From the NCBI GenBank assembly GCA_027257055.1, contig JAPVLO010001005.1, positions 1 through 64,000 of the forward strand: a DNA stretch of 64,000 nt, in the 5' to 3' direction. This stretch comes from Cephalopachus bancanus. Its lineage: Eukaryota; Chordata; Mammalia; Primates; Tarsiidae. The position numbers and the translations under genes are program-made. Shown here piece by piece: positions 47,811 through 60,360 of the stretch. A model generated the notes under the pieces. That model was not told the DNA's origin, did not search any database, and saw nothing but the letters and a program-made list of their open reading frames with translations. Position 1 is the stretch's first letter; each line of letters begins with the position of its first letter.

Positions 47811-48696
47811 AGGAGAGCAATTTGACCACAGTCTAATGATTAAACCTAGACAGGCACACCTGGTTTACGATTCTACGCAAAGATTCACGTAAAAAATGAC
47901 AATTCCTGTTGAACAAATGGGAGGCAGGATATGGATTAACTACCCAGAAACCCAGAAGCTGAAGGGAGAAATGAGTGACTAGGGAGGGTCTCAAAAAATA
48001 CAAGAAGATATAGCTGAACTTAGGGAATGCAGCTTAAGGTCATTCATTAATTTGAAATCCAGGGGCCTTTGGATTTTACCCTTTTCAGTGTACCCCCATA
48101 AGCCTGTAACTTTTCCTGATGGCTTCTACGGTGTAAGGTTAGGGTTACAACTTATTTTCGTGTTAAGCGCCCTGTCTGTGTGGAGAGAATTCCAAGGAAA
48201 GCCTTGTCCCAAGAAAGCTTCTAGTCACTTCATATGCAGGTGCCTTCACAATGATTGGCCTGCCATTTAGTGGTGGACCACCTAGACAAGTACTGAACTC
48301 AGGTCACTGGTGTTTTTCCAACCGATTGTATTCTGGGTGTACCCCTACTTACCGGCACCTCCTCAGAGTACACCCTAGGTCCAAAAGCCATAGGTTTCCC
48401 TGCCTCATTCTGGGGGCCTAAGAACTGCTGGTGCTGGGTTTGCTCTAAGAAAAAAAAAATCAGTGCCACGTTGGACCCCTCCTCAGTTAGTGGTAATGAC
48501 AAAGGACTGCAGGTGTCAGCATAATTAAACCAATTATGACATCTAACATAAACAAAACTCTTGAGATCCTAATGAAGAGAATCCCACCCTCAGAGTTAAC
48601 ATTTGAGTCAAAGCCTAGATAAACTGGTTTGTAAATTATCTTTATTTAGTGCCAACGGAAAAGGAAAACCAAACTTATTCCTCTGAATCATTCTAT
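47811..48696. other. Unassigned spacer sequence upstream of GSPT2
   Basis: No gene or confident repeat recognised. Confidence 0.5.
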
Positions 48697-49000
<304 letters not shown>

Positions 49001-49999
49001 CTGAATTATTTTTTAGTATTCATGAACTCAAATTTTCCTTTTATGAATTCAGGTTTTGTGACATACCTAGAAAGACCCTGTTAAGTCCAAACAATTTGCT
49101 AGTACTATGTTAGTCATACAGTTGGATATTAAACAAATCCAACAGCAAAGCAATCTGTTTTTAAACCAAGTGACTGACTTATAACTTGAAGATTGTGCCC
49201 TTTATCTTTTAGGGGTAGAAACGAAAAGCCCTATGTCTGGCAGACTTGGACCCTTGATGTTTTCAGTTTGGGGCTGTTGCTATTTTACTAGCTCTGTGCT
49301 GTTCCCAAATCTTTTGATATCAAATCCTTTCATTCTTTTTGTCTCAGGTATGACTTAATTACTTACTGTGGCTTAAAGAGAATGTGTGCATCTATCACGA
49401 GTAAGAAGAACTGATAGGTGAAATGTGCGGAGAAACCTTTGGACAATACTTCGCACATATGCTGGAGACTTTCTTTAACATTCTGTGAACCTATGATAGA
49501 CATCTCTGGGAGAACTGATCGAAGTTTTGGCAGTTGTGTTCACCTAAGGTTATTTATGCAAGGATACAGAACAAACCTGGGACTTTTCTTTCACCTGAGT
49601 CAAATATATTGGTCATGCAAATATTGGCATGACTGCTACTTAGTGATATCTCTGTTAGAGAGCACAGATGCCTCACTTTCATAATCTTAAAAGAGAAATG
49701 AGAAATCATGTGTGGATATCCTTAAAATCTATCATCCCTGGAATTTGAGGGAGGCAGGTCAACTCAAGAGAGAAACATTGTATCCAGAGAGTTGGCCTTG
49801 AACGAAACAATTTTGGTTTGTTTGATGGCATGCTAGTCTCAAGTCTCTCTGCCTAAGAGTTCATCAGTAAATGAAAAAAACTTTTCTCACCAAAGTCTTT
49901 TTAAAAGTGTAGGTGACATCCAATCATTGTTTAACTTAATGTTTCCTCCCTTTTAAAAACATTTTCATTGTAAAATATAGCACCAATCCAGAAAAATCA
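49001..49999. other. Unassigned spacer sequence
   Basis: No gene recognised. Confidence 0.5.
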
Positions 50000-50330
50000 C
50001 ATTATAAAGTATATCTTATTGATTTATGAGAAAGGAAACACACTTGTAATCACCACCCAAGTCAATAAATAGAAATTTGCCAGCCAACCCAGAAGGCCTT
50101 CCTGTCCCCTATTCAATTACAACTGACTCCCTCCACCTCTCAATGTAACTGCTATCTTGACATTTATGATAATCACCTATATGATTTTCTGTATAGTTTT
50201 ACCACACATATGAGTATACTCAAACACTACAGTTTAATTTTGCCTAGCTTTTTCGATACTTCTTTTAACATATCTTAATCTATAGATTCTCAATCTATCC
50301 TCCATTTTTTGTGTCATTTATTCATTGAAG
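50000..50330. repeat. Possible old L1-class fragment
   Basis: Text running from ACACTTGTAATCACCACCCA to ACAGTTTAATTTTGCCTAGC resembles an old L1 3' region of the type with CAACCATCACC. Weak call. Confidence 0.35.
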
Positions 50331-51214
50331 AAAATGGATTCTGTGGCATATAGAGATTTTTTTACATTCTTAACTTTTCTGACTGTATTCCTCTGGTATA
50401 GTTTAGAACATTACTTTTTTCTCTGTATTTGGTGCTTATCTATAATTGTATCTATCAGCTTGACCAGATTCAGGTGCAATTTTTTGGCAAGAAGACTTCA
50501 AGGGAGTTTTGGTTATTTCCATGAAGAAGCACATGAGAGCAGGTTGTGACTCTTCTTACAGTTAGTAACAATCAATGATAATTGTGTAGAAATTTTGCAT
50601 CATTAGAGGCTGCAAAATTGTGATATTGTACTTCTGTCATTCATTTGCTGAAGCACTGCTCTAAAATTTTCCTTTTTTTACTTTGAGGTACAAATTGTAA
50701 AGGAAAGGCAGAAAAGTGCTTGATTCTTTGGCTTTATTTAGGAGTTTTCAAAATAATAATTTAGTTGCCTATAATCTTTCATGAATGGCAAATAAGGATA
50801 TTTTAAAGGGAAGAGAGAATTATTAATTATTGGATTTACATACATTTGAGGTGTTTTAAACAATTTTTCTTACTATACTTATTGATGACCATCGACCAGT
50901 AGATGCTGCCTCAGGTTGAGTTCTGAATGCTTTTCATACTGTGCGGGTAGCCTTTTATGGTTTATTTATTATTCGGTATGACATGATGTAACAGATCAAT
51001 TTTATACATTTCTACTAAACCAGGAATACTGGTTTGCAATAATAATAGGAGATAACAGAATTAGAAAATTTAAAAAGTACTTATTTGATGTATCCCATCT
51101 ATGCATGTAGTAGTCTCAATACTAGCACCATCTATATGACTATGGAAAAAATATATATATATTTGCTTAAGCTCTTTCTATTCTCTGCCTGTATTTCATA
51201 GTTGAATTGCATTT
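50331..51214. other. Unassigned spacer sequence
   Basis: AT-rich. No gene or repeat recognised. Confidence 0.5.
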
Positions 51215-51450
51215 GTCTCATTATAAGTAACTTTTATTGAGTGCTTCCTAGACACAGGTCATATTTCAATTATTTGATATGGATTCTCTCATTTAATTTT
51301 CCTCACCATCTTGTCAAAAAGGTAATTTTATCATTCTATTTTGCAGACAGCAAAATAATATTTGGAGAGGCTGAGTGAGTTATCCAAGGTTGCATAGCTA
51401 GTTAATAGTGGACTTGGAGTTTTAGCGCAGACAATATGATTCTAAAACCA
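51215..51450 (+). repeat. MIR SINE
   Basis: Good MIR core: TTATTGAGTGCTTCCTAGAC, TCATTTAATTTTCCTCACCA, TTTTGCAGACAGCAAAATAA, GAGTTATCCAAGGTTGCATA. Confidence 0.85.
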
Positions 51451-52467
51451 CACTGGATTGTATCATCTATTATATACAAAGAAAGAAATAGGGAGATTTG
51501 GCCCAATTAAATCACAAATGGGAGAAGAAAGTAAAATATTACCTTATCTAGAGAGAATGGAAATATGATAAATTTAAGAGAGAAAAGATAATTTAGCGGA
51601 GCTTTTTCATGAGAATTTATGTTTTCTTCCTGAAGCAGGAGATAACCCTGTGGAGGTTATGAGGGAGGACTGCAATAAGAAGAATGAAGAATAGTGGAAA
51701 ATTTAGAATAGATCATTAGGGTATGGAGGAGGTGGCTGACTTGGGAGAAATACATTTTTAAAAAAGGAATTCCAATTAAACAAAGGCAGTTTAGACTGAA
51801 GAACATACTACTTTCAGATGTTGAGATTCCTCTCTTCCCCCATCTTACACCTATCATTATTGGACAACCCAGGGCACAGAGTTTTGAGTTTCATACAGGT
51901 TTAAGGAATAGGATTGTTAGATGAGCTGAAAGGAGAACAGGGAGATATTGAGGAGCTAGTCAACACAAGGTTAAGAACAATGTGCTGGATGCTTTATATT
52001 AGTTCTCTCTGCGTATGTTCCAGCCACTAGAAAACTTAAGTCTCTGGTTCCACAGATGCCTTTTACCTTCTATTGATCTGATGCACCCTGGTCAGATTCC
52101 ATTTAGAGTGTATCTAAGTGTAGAGAGATGTGGAGTAAGGTAGTCATGACTTGGCAGTGTAGATCTACCTGGGGGGAATATCTCCCTTCAGCCAACAATT
52201 CTAGTGGAGTTTCCTGTTTCCAGGAGGGCAACTAAGGCACTATATGCTTAAAACCAACAGTTGCAATGGAAGCTTCCTCATTCCCCTACTTCCCTACTAC
52301 AGCAGGGGTGGCAGCTCCCCTTAGAAAACCAATTCCAGCCCAAATACCAGCAAACTCTGTGCAAATATTACTCTGTTCACTCATAGTAATAAGATAAATT
52401 CAAAGGACTTCATTAATTATCTTATATTGAATTCACTACTTTTTATATGACAGCCTGAATCCAAGTG
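51451..52467. other. Unassigned spacer sequence
   Basis: No gene recognised. Confidence 0.5.
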
Positions 52468-53167
52468 TTATGGTTTGAATGTTTTTGTCCCCTTCATAAT
52501 TCATGTTGACACTTAGTCTCCAATACAGCAGTATTAAGGAGCCCAACATTTAGGAAATGATTAGGTAATGAGGACTCTTCCCTCATGGATGAGATTAGGG
52601 CCCTTATAAAAGAGGCTTCAGGCCAGGCTCGGTAGCTCAGCCTGTAATCCCAGCACTTTGGGAGGCTGAGGCAAGTGGATTGCCTGAGCTTGCAAGTTCG
52701 TGACCAGCCTGGGCAACTTGGCAAGACGTCGTCGCTACAATAAAAAAAAAAAAAATTAGCGAGGTAGCGAGTGCCTGTAGTTCCAGCTACTTGGAAGGCT
52801 GAGGCGGAAGGATTGCCAGAGCCCAGTAGGTTGACGCTGGGGTGGCTGTGAGCATGCCACTGCACTCCAATCTGGGCAACAGAGTGAGACTCCATCTAAT
52901 AAAATAAAATAAAAGAGTGGCTTCATACAGCATTCAGCCTCTTTTGCCCTTTTGCCTTCTGCCAGATGAGGACATAGCATTTAGCCCCTCTGGAGAATGC
53001 AGCAACAAAGTACCATGTTGGAAGCAGACATTGGACCCTCACCAGACTCTGAACCTGCCAGAACCTTGATCTTGGAATTCTTGCTTCCAGAATTGTGAGA
53101 CATAAATGTCTGTTTTTTAAAAATAAATTACCAATCTGAAGTATTTTATGATAGTAGCACTACTGGA
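52468..53167 (+). mobile_element. MaLR LTR (MST/MLT1 type), split by an Alu
   Basis: Begins TGTTATGGTTTGAATG, contains GATGAGATTAGGGCCCTTAT, AGATGAGGACATAGC, GAATGCAGCAACAAAGTACC and AGAATTGTGAGACATAAATG, all typical of MaLR LTRs. Alu insertion at 52621-52912. It ends close to the point where arm homology begins. Confidence 0.85.
52621..52912 (+). mobile_element. Alu SINE in MaLR LTR
   Basis: Full-length Alu. Target-site duplications AAAAGAGGCTTCA (52608-52620) and AAAAGAGTGGCTTCA (about 52911-52925). Confidence 0.9.
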
Positions 53168-53273
53168 TTAAGCCACTGAATAAACATATGTACAAATGTC
53201 TTACATTCCTAGAATTTACATGCAATGACAAGGGAGAGCAAGCTCTTAGACCCAAGTTAGAAATCAGAAAATT

Positions 53274-53564
53274 TGCCGGGCTCAGTGGCTCAGGCTGTAA
53301 TCCCAGAACTTTGGGAGGCTGAGGTGAATGAATTGCCTGAGCCCGCAGGTTCGAGACCAGCCCAGGCAACTTGGCAAGACCCCGTCTCCACAATAAATCA
53401 AAAATTAGCCAAGTGTGGTAGCGCACTTCTGAAGTTCCAGCTACTTGGAAGGTTGAGGCGGAAGGATCGCTGGAGTTCAGCAGGTCAACGCTGGGGTGGC
53501 CATGGGTGTGTCACTGCACTCAGTCTGGGTGACAAAGTGAGACTCCAACTCAAAAAAAAAAAAA
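53274..53564 (+). mobile_element. Alu SINE, right arm only
   Basis: Perfect target-site duplications AGAAATCAGAAAATT at 53259-53273 and 53565-53579. The left arm keeps the empty site (AATTTTCTGATTTCTAAC near 29,421), dating this insertion after the arm duplication. Confidence 0.95.
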
Positions 53565-54302
53565 AGAAATCAGAAAATTGAAATTTGGAAGAAAATAAGA
53601 TGAGTTGCCAAAAGGTCTTTGATATGGCCAAGGCCAAAAAACTCATTAGTGCTCAAAATGCAAACTCATAATGAGAAGAAGTATTGAAATTAGGAAATAA
53701 AGAAGAGAAACTTGGTGATTTATTGACAGACTTCCATAAGAACTCTGGTACTACAGTAAGGAAGAAATGTGCTAGGGAAAGAAGAAATCTGAACTATAAA
53801 AGCCTCTAGGAAGTAGAACAATAGCAGATGAGTGCACAGACTAGCACAGAGCAAACAGCATGAGTGAGAATTAATGGTAATGTGAGGAAATGAATTTTGC
53901 AAGTCAAAAGATAATCAAATCCATGAGCCTAGTTCAGGTCATTTGTTCCCCAATAAAGTGGAAAGATCCAATAAAAGAGAGTGAGCCTTAATTTTTCTGT
54001 CTCCAAATGCAGTATTATCAGAATAATATCAAAGAAAGTAAAGTGATAATGTCAATTTTGAACATCTGGTGGAGGACCAGGTACAGTAATACAATATCAT
54101 AATAAAACAATCAAGTATGATGTCAATACATCTCACTAAGTCAGTTGACATACTTTCAGCATATGTTTGCTAAGCAGCTGCTTTGTGATTGTCCCTGCAT
54201 TCTAGTAGTCAGATTCACAAGTTTGCATCATGAAGGGAAAAGTCGAGAGTCAATTAGAATAACTAACATGCATTCAAACCCATCAAGTATCATTACATTT
54301 TG

Positions 54303-54555
54303 AGGGAATAATTAGTTGTAAAGGAAAAAGGCCTTATTTCCTCCATTATAAAATTCAAGGTCTTGAAAATTGCTAAGAGAGTAAATTTCAAGTGTTCTCA
54401 CCAAAAAACCAAAAGTATGTGTGGTATTCATATGTTAATTAGCCTGGTTTAGCCATTCCACAATGTATACATAATCCAAAATAACATGCTATACACCATA
54501 AATATATACAATTTTTATTTGACAATAAAAAACAAGGGAAAAGTGAAAAAGTTTA
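54303..54555 (+). mobile_element. L1 3' end fragment, right arm only
   Basis: Text GCTAAGAGAGTAAATTTCAA followed by GTGTTCTCACC and a CACCATAAATATATACAATT end is typical of old L1 tails. The left arm runs through the matching point (near 28,345-28,400) with different text. Confidence 0.7.
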
Positions 54556-55506
54556 AATGCTAGGGAATAAATTCATTATCTTGAAATTGAAAAACAGAGC
54601 AAAAAAAAGAAACCATTATCCTGTCTTTGGTATATAACTATAACAATTCATTACAATTAATAGGGGACAACGACAGAGTTGCCTCGTCAGATAAGAATTC
54701 CATCTAACAAATAAAGAAGGATAGATAGAGTTAAAATATCTCCATATTAAGCCTCAATTGATGCAAATGATTGAGCCAGTGATCACTATTACTATCTCAT
54801 TACAAGGACAAGCCACACAGTATGTGGGAAGACTGTCTAACTCCCAATTTAAAATAAAGCCAGAGGACAAAAGAGAGTGTTCAACAATGCCAATGAAAAG
54901 ACATTAGCAAAATTCAGCATGTGGGAGACTCTAGAATAGGGACCCAATTCTCACAAGAAAGAGATGAGGAGACAGAGCATTAATTTTACCAAGGATTAAC
55001 AGGCATGTCAATCAATTACAGCACATGAGACCAAATGGGAAATGGGGTTGAAAATAACCAAGTGAAAACATAAGCATTTAGGACAAAATAAAACAAATTT
55101 TTATCTGTGAATTAATACTGAAGATATTAGGCAATTATTCATTGTTGATAAGGCACCATAATGGAATGTATTATGTTCTAAAGTAGTATTTTTAAAAGTG
55201 TCTTTTTTTTGAGAGCTATAGTCTGCAGGATATACAGATTGACTGATGTAGTGTCGAAAATTTACTTGAAGCTAACGTGGAGGGCTGGAAAGTTAGTGGG
55301 TATGGATGAAATAAGATTGACCAAGAGTTTGTGATTGTTGAAGTGGGGTGTAATATACACTTGGGTTCTTTTTCATATAATAGCTTGTCACATATCTGAT
55401 TGACATTATTTGCAATAGAAACTTTTCAAAAATGTCAAAGCCATCACAACATAGACTAATAAAATTAGAATATCTGGACATGGGATCAGGGCTCTAGTAT
55501 TTACGC

Positions 55507-56228
55507 TAAACTTTCTTTTTTCTTTTTTTATTATTATAAAGATGTGGGGTACAATTCAGGGCTGGGTATGCAAGCATTGATTATGCATGTACCCTTGTTG
55601 ATGAGGTGTGCCACTCCCTCCCCTAGTAGTGTCCATCATCTGAAAATCCCACCCCCTACCCTGACAGTTTCCCACTACTGCCAATCCCTTTCTTAGAGTA
55701 TTATAATTGTTCAAGGTCTGCTTATGAGTGAGAACATATAGTACTCTGTTCTTTGTTTCTGTAATAGATCACTGAGTATGAGCGACGTTAAATCCATCCA
55801 AGTTGCTGTGAAGGCCATACGTTTGTCCTTCTTTATGGCTGCATAATAGTCCATGGTGTATATGTACCACATTTTTAAAATCCAGTCCAGCTTTGATGGC
55901 CAGCATGGTTGGTTTCATGTTTTTGCTATGGTGAATAGAGCTGCAACAAACATACGCGTGCAGGCATCTTTTTTGTAGAATGATTTGAGTTCCTCCAGGA
56001 ATATTCCCAATAGGGGAATTCCTGGATCATATGGAAGGCCAACTTCTAGTTCTCTCAGAAATCGTCACAGAGTCTTCCAAAGAGGTTGTACTAGTTTGCA
56101 TTCCAACCAGCAGTGTAGAAGCGTTCCTTTTTCTCCGCATCATCACCAGCGTCTATTGTTGTTTGTTTTATTAATGGTGACCATTCTTACCGGGGTTAGG
56201 TAGTATCTCAATGTGGTTTTGATTTTAA
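55507..56228 (-). mobile_element. 5'-truncated L1 (right arm)
   Basis: Same insertion as 26,303-27,009, with the same flanking duplicated target (GCTAAACTTTC and TTTTAAGCTACACTTT, reversed). About 93% similar to its partner by eye. Confidence 0.95.
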
Positions 56229-57224
56229 GCTACACTTTAGAGCCAGTGATCAGCAGGGCCCCATTTTCTTCTTCCTGTGATAAGAAGTACAGAAGCACAC
56301 GTGTGTAGATTCTGCTGCAAAGAAACCCACAAAGACACCAAGGCGCCCATTAGTTAATTGACTCTGTTACCTCATGTTTGTCACAGCATGGCTGCAACAG
56401 CTCCTGGCATCTTTATCACATTCCAAGTACCCCCATCCTCTTCTGTCACAGCTGCCCTTTTTATAAGAAATAGCCTCTCCTAGAGAAGCTGTCAACACAG
56501 ACCCGTATAGCTTATTGGGCAGCACTGGGTCTCATTGCTACCTTTAGTTATAGGAGAGGCTGAAAAAAACATCGTATGGCAAAGGAGACTGGGATAGCCA
56601 TGACTGGAACAAAAAATTTCTGAACTTCCCACCCTCAGAACCGAACACATTGCTTCTTTGAACAAATTCAGTTTTTTGTTTGTTTTGTTTTCGCTGGACA
56701 TAGATAGGAAAGGCCGTTGGGTCAGCCATCAGCATACCAAGTGGGAAAGGAGAGGCACAGCTCCTAGGGTCAAATACACAGTCAGGGGTAAGGACTGAAT
56801 ATGGACTGAAAGGAATACACTCCCAACAACTGAGGCACACACTACATCCAGGCACGTGTTGTACTTGAACCTTGTTCAGTCTTCAGACAATCTTACAAAG
56901 CCAATAACTGGCATTATATTTCCGTTATGCACGAGGGACCAGAGGTTCATGGGGAGGAGCCAGGTGGTTTGCTCAGCATTCTGACTGGGGGCTCCAGAGG
57001 GCATTACTTTTCCCCTGTCCAATGGGTCATAGCCACTTCTGCGGATTAGCTAGGTCACTGTGGAAAACACTAGCAGGCACAGGGGGAGAGGTCTGTTGTT
57101 TGCTCAGCACAGTGCTAGGCACATTCTGTGTCAAGAAGGAAACATATTTTGATTCTGGCTTTCTCTCTGAAGGAGACAGATGCTGGCAGAGGAGGGGCTG
57201 GCAGAGTGACTCAGAGCTGATCCT

Positions 57225-57947
57225 TCTTGTTATGAACTGAGCTGCATCTTCACAATTCATATACTGAGGCTCAAACTCTGGCACCTCACAATATGACTGT
57301 ACTTGGGGATACAACCATTAAAAAGGCCATTGCATTGAAATGAGGCCCTAGAGTGGGTTTGAATTCAATCTGACAGGTGTCCTTAAGAAAGATATTAGAA
57401 TACAGGTAGATACACAGGGACACATGTCTGCAGAGGGACAACCCCGTGGTGAAGAGGCAACAAGGGGGCAGCTATCTGCAAGCCATGGAGAGATGCCGAG
57501 CCAACCATGCTGTCAATTTGAGCTTGGCTTCCAGCCTCCAGAACTGTGAGAAAATAAACTTCTGGCCAGGCTCGAAGGCTCAGTCTGCAATCCCAGCACT
57601 TTGGGAGGCCAAGGTGAGTGGATTGCCTGAGCCCGCGGGTTCAAGACCCGCCTGGGCAACTTGGTGAGACCTCATCTCTACAATAAATTTTTAAAAAAAT
57701 TAGCTGGGTGTAGTAGCGCACGCCTGTAGTTCCAGCTACTTGTAAGGCTGAGGCAGAAGGATCACTGGAGCCCAGCAGGTCGAGGCTGCGGTGGCCGGGA
57801 GCAGCCACTGCACTCCACTCTGGACGACAGAGTGAGACTCCAACTCAAAAAAAAAGAAAAGAAAGAAAAGAAAGTTCTGTCGTTTAAGTCAGCCAGTCTG
57901 TGGTACTCTGATATGGCAGCCCAAGAAAACTAACACGCTGCCCCATT
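57225..57947 (+). mobile_element. MLT1-type MaLR LTR (right arm), split by Alu
   Basis: Forward MLT1 text: CAGGTGTCCTTAAGAAAG, AGAACTGTGAGAAAATAAAC, CAGCCAGTCTGTGGTACTCT. Partner of 24,569-25,285. Confidence 0.85.
57564..57873 (+). mobile_element. Alu SINE in MLT1 (right arm)
   Basis: Partner of the Alu at 24641-24956; its tail has become a GAAAA-type repeat (57,856-57,873). Confidence 0.95.
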
Positions 57948-58100
57948 ACTATCACTGCTGCCTGTTCTGTACAACCATTTCACACAAGATAAGTGGAATC
58001 ACAGGAGCACAGTGATGCACTGACATAGGAGCTGAAGAAATAACATACTACCAGGGAAGCTGTGAGGTTTGGCAATCTTTTCAGACTCAGAGGTGTCATC

Positions 58101-58185
58101 ATTATGGTCCTGTTGCCATGGTGGTCTTGTTGCCATGGTGGTCGTGTTGCCATGGTGGTCGTGTTGCCATGGTGGTCGTGTTGCC
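58101..58185 (-). repeat. 17-base minisatellite, 5 units (right arm)
   Basis: Five units. Read in the left-arm direction, the variant order is three consensus units, then an AAG unit, then an AGG unit; the left arm has two consensus units and different variants after. Confidence 0.95.
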
Positions 58186-58239
58186 AGCAAGGTCTGGCCA
58201 TAATTACAAGGAATGACTCTGAAGTGCATTTGTAGACTG

Positions 58240-58241
<2 letters not shown>

Positions 58242-58304
<63 letters not shown>

Positions 58305-58343
58305 AGAGAGAGAAAGAATGAGAGAGAGAGAGAGAGAGAGAGA
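58242..58343. repeat. (TG)n(GA)n microsatellite (right arm)
   Basis: About 59 bases of TG, then an interrupted GA tract. Partner of 24,170-24,262 with a different length and structure. Confidence 0.95.
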
Positions 58344-59514
58344 AAGGAGAGAAACTTCCCAGCATCAAAACAAGTCAGGATAAAACCTGTTGGTGCTTTA
58401 AACATATACCATTAAATGTGAATCAATTTTTCACATGTCACAGGAACATCGATTGAGACACTGTAATCCTGACATATGGTGCTTCTGCTTCTTCTGAAAA
58501 CCCATTGTAGAGTTATGAAACTTCTCTAGGATATCAAGGCTCAGCAAAGCAACCACATTTCTGTTCACAGTAGATAATGTAGGTAAGTAGGAGCAATGGA
58601 GCAGAAGAGACTGTAGGACATCACTTGTTTATTAATTTGACTATGTCTTGTCGATACTTCCATGCTCGCCTGTTAGTTATAAAATCTGATTTTCAGTACA
58701 TGAAGTGACCTAGCCAGACCGGAAAAAGAGGAAAAAAAGAAACAGTAGAGTGATGCCATCACTGTCAATGACCTTTGCTGTGAAAATTAAAAGAATCTGA
58801 AGGAATAGAAGGAGTGAACGGGTTCTGTCCAGAGGGTTTGTCCCTGAACAAACTTCTTTTTGTCTCTGCCCCACCTGGGATGATGGTTTCCTTGAAAAGA
58901 GTTGAGGGGTGGACAGCATCTCTGCTCTGCTCTTGAAATAATTCTTTCTCTAGAGAGAGAAATTTTATCACCAGAGGCCAGAGAAATTAGTGTGGATAAT
59001 ATCTTTTTCACTTAATTTAATCTGTAGTAGAAGATAAATGATCTGTGATGGAAAATCCCTTCAAATTCTTTCTATCTGGTAGAAGTCAGAAGAGCTCACT
59101 CACGCCTTTGTGGGCGCGCCACCTCCATCACTTGGCAGGCTTGTCGGGGGAGAGGACTCTGACTTGATCTTCCTTTCAACATTCTCCTACCACACCTGAG
59201 ATGTGACTGAAAGTGCACACAATGGATTATGCACGTGCCTATAGTGGGCTACTAAAGGTGGGCTCTCAAACTTTCACACCAGCTCAAGTGAAAATGGAAA
59301 ACTCTTTGGTTTTGTCCTCTAACCTGTCTTTAGAACAAAGAATTAGTACCATTAAGAAAATAAAAAGGAAGTAGAAATCATGCAGCATTGCTCCTTTGAG
59401 AAGCTTCAGTGGGACAATGTTTGATGGGGAATCAACTGTAATAACTGCCTAAAAGATTTTTAGCATTTTAAATGCAACAGAAAATATCTTTAGGATGCAT
59501 GCTACAGCATGAGT

Positions 59515-59947
59515 CACCCTTGAAAGCACTATGGTAAATGAAGTAACTCAAACACAAAAGGACAAAAACCATATGATCACACTTGTAATGCAGCACTATT
59601 CACAACAGCAAAAACATGGAAGCAATTGTACTGCTCATCGAAAATGGATTGGATTAAAAAAAATATGTCCGGGCTCGGTGGCTCAGCATGTAACCTCAGC
59701 ACTTTGGGAGGCCAAGGTGAGTGGGTTGCCTGAGCCCACGGGTTCGAGACCCACCCGGGCAACTTGGCGAGACCTCATCTCTACAATAAATCACAAATTA
59801 GCCGGGCATGGTAGCGCGTGCCTGTAGTTGAGCTACCTGGAAGGCTGAGGCGGAAGGATCCCCGAAGCCCAGCAAGGGGAGGCTGCGGTGGCTGGCAGCG
59901 TGCCACTGCACTCCAGTGTGGGCGACAGAGTGAGACTCCAACTCAAA

Positions 59948-59987
<40 letters not shown>

Positions 59988-60360
59988 TGAATATACATGA
60001 TGGAATACTACACAGCCATAAAGAAGGACAAAAGTATGAACTTCGCAGCAACTTGGATGGATTTGGAACCTATCATACTCAGTGATCTATCACAGAAACA
60101 AAGAGCTGAGCACCACATGTTCTCACTCATAAGTGGACCCTGAACACCTATCACAATGCTACAAAGAAGGGATTGACAGTAGTGGGACACTGCCTGGGGT
60201 GGGAGCGCATGCCAGCAATAAGGGTTCCTGATCCTAATCCAGGCGAAGTGAGGTCTAATGGGCAGCCCAAAACTTCACCTCTACCTAAACCACTTATGTA
60301 CCCAATTCTCATTTGTACCTCACAACTTTATTTTAAATTAAAATTAAATCTAAAAGAAGG
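59515..60360 (+). mobile_element. L1 3' end with Alu (right arm)
   Basis: Forward L1 tail (GGAATACTACACAGCCATAA, CATGTTCTCACTCATAAGTG) split by an Alu (59,668-59,948) and a TG run (59,953-59,988). Partner of 22,140-22,990. Confidence 0.9.
59668..59948 (+). mobile_element. Alu SINE (right arm, in L1)
   Basis: Partner of the Alu at 22,569-22,848, nearly identical. Confidence 0.95.

Larger units (their letters stand above)
53215..54854 (-). repeat. Right arm, diverged inner part
   Basis: Reverse counterpart of 27,676-29,470. Homology fades near 53,230, just beyond the MaLR LTR. It carries a young Alu and an L1 tail that the left arm lacks. Confidence 0.85.
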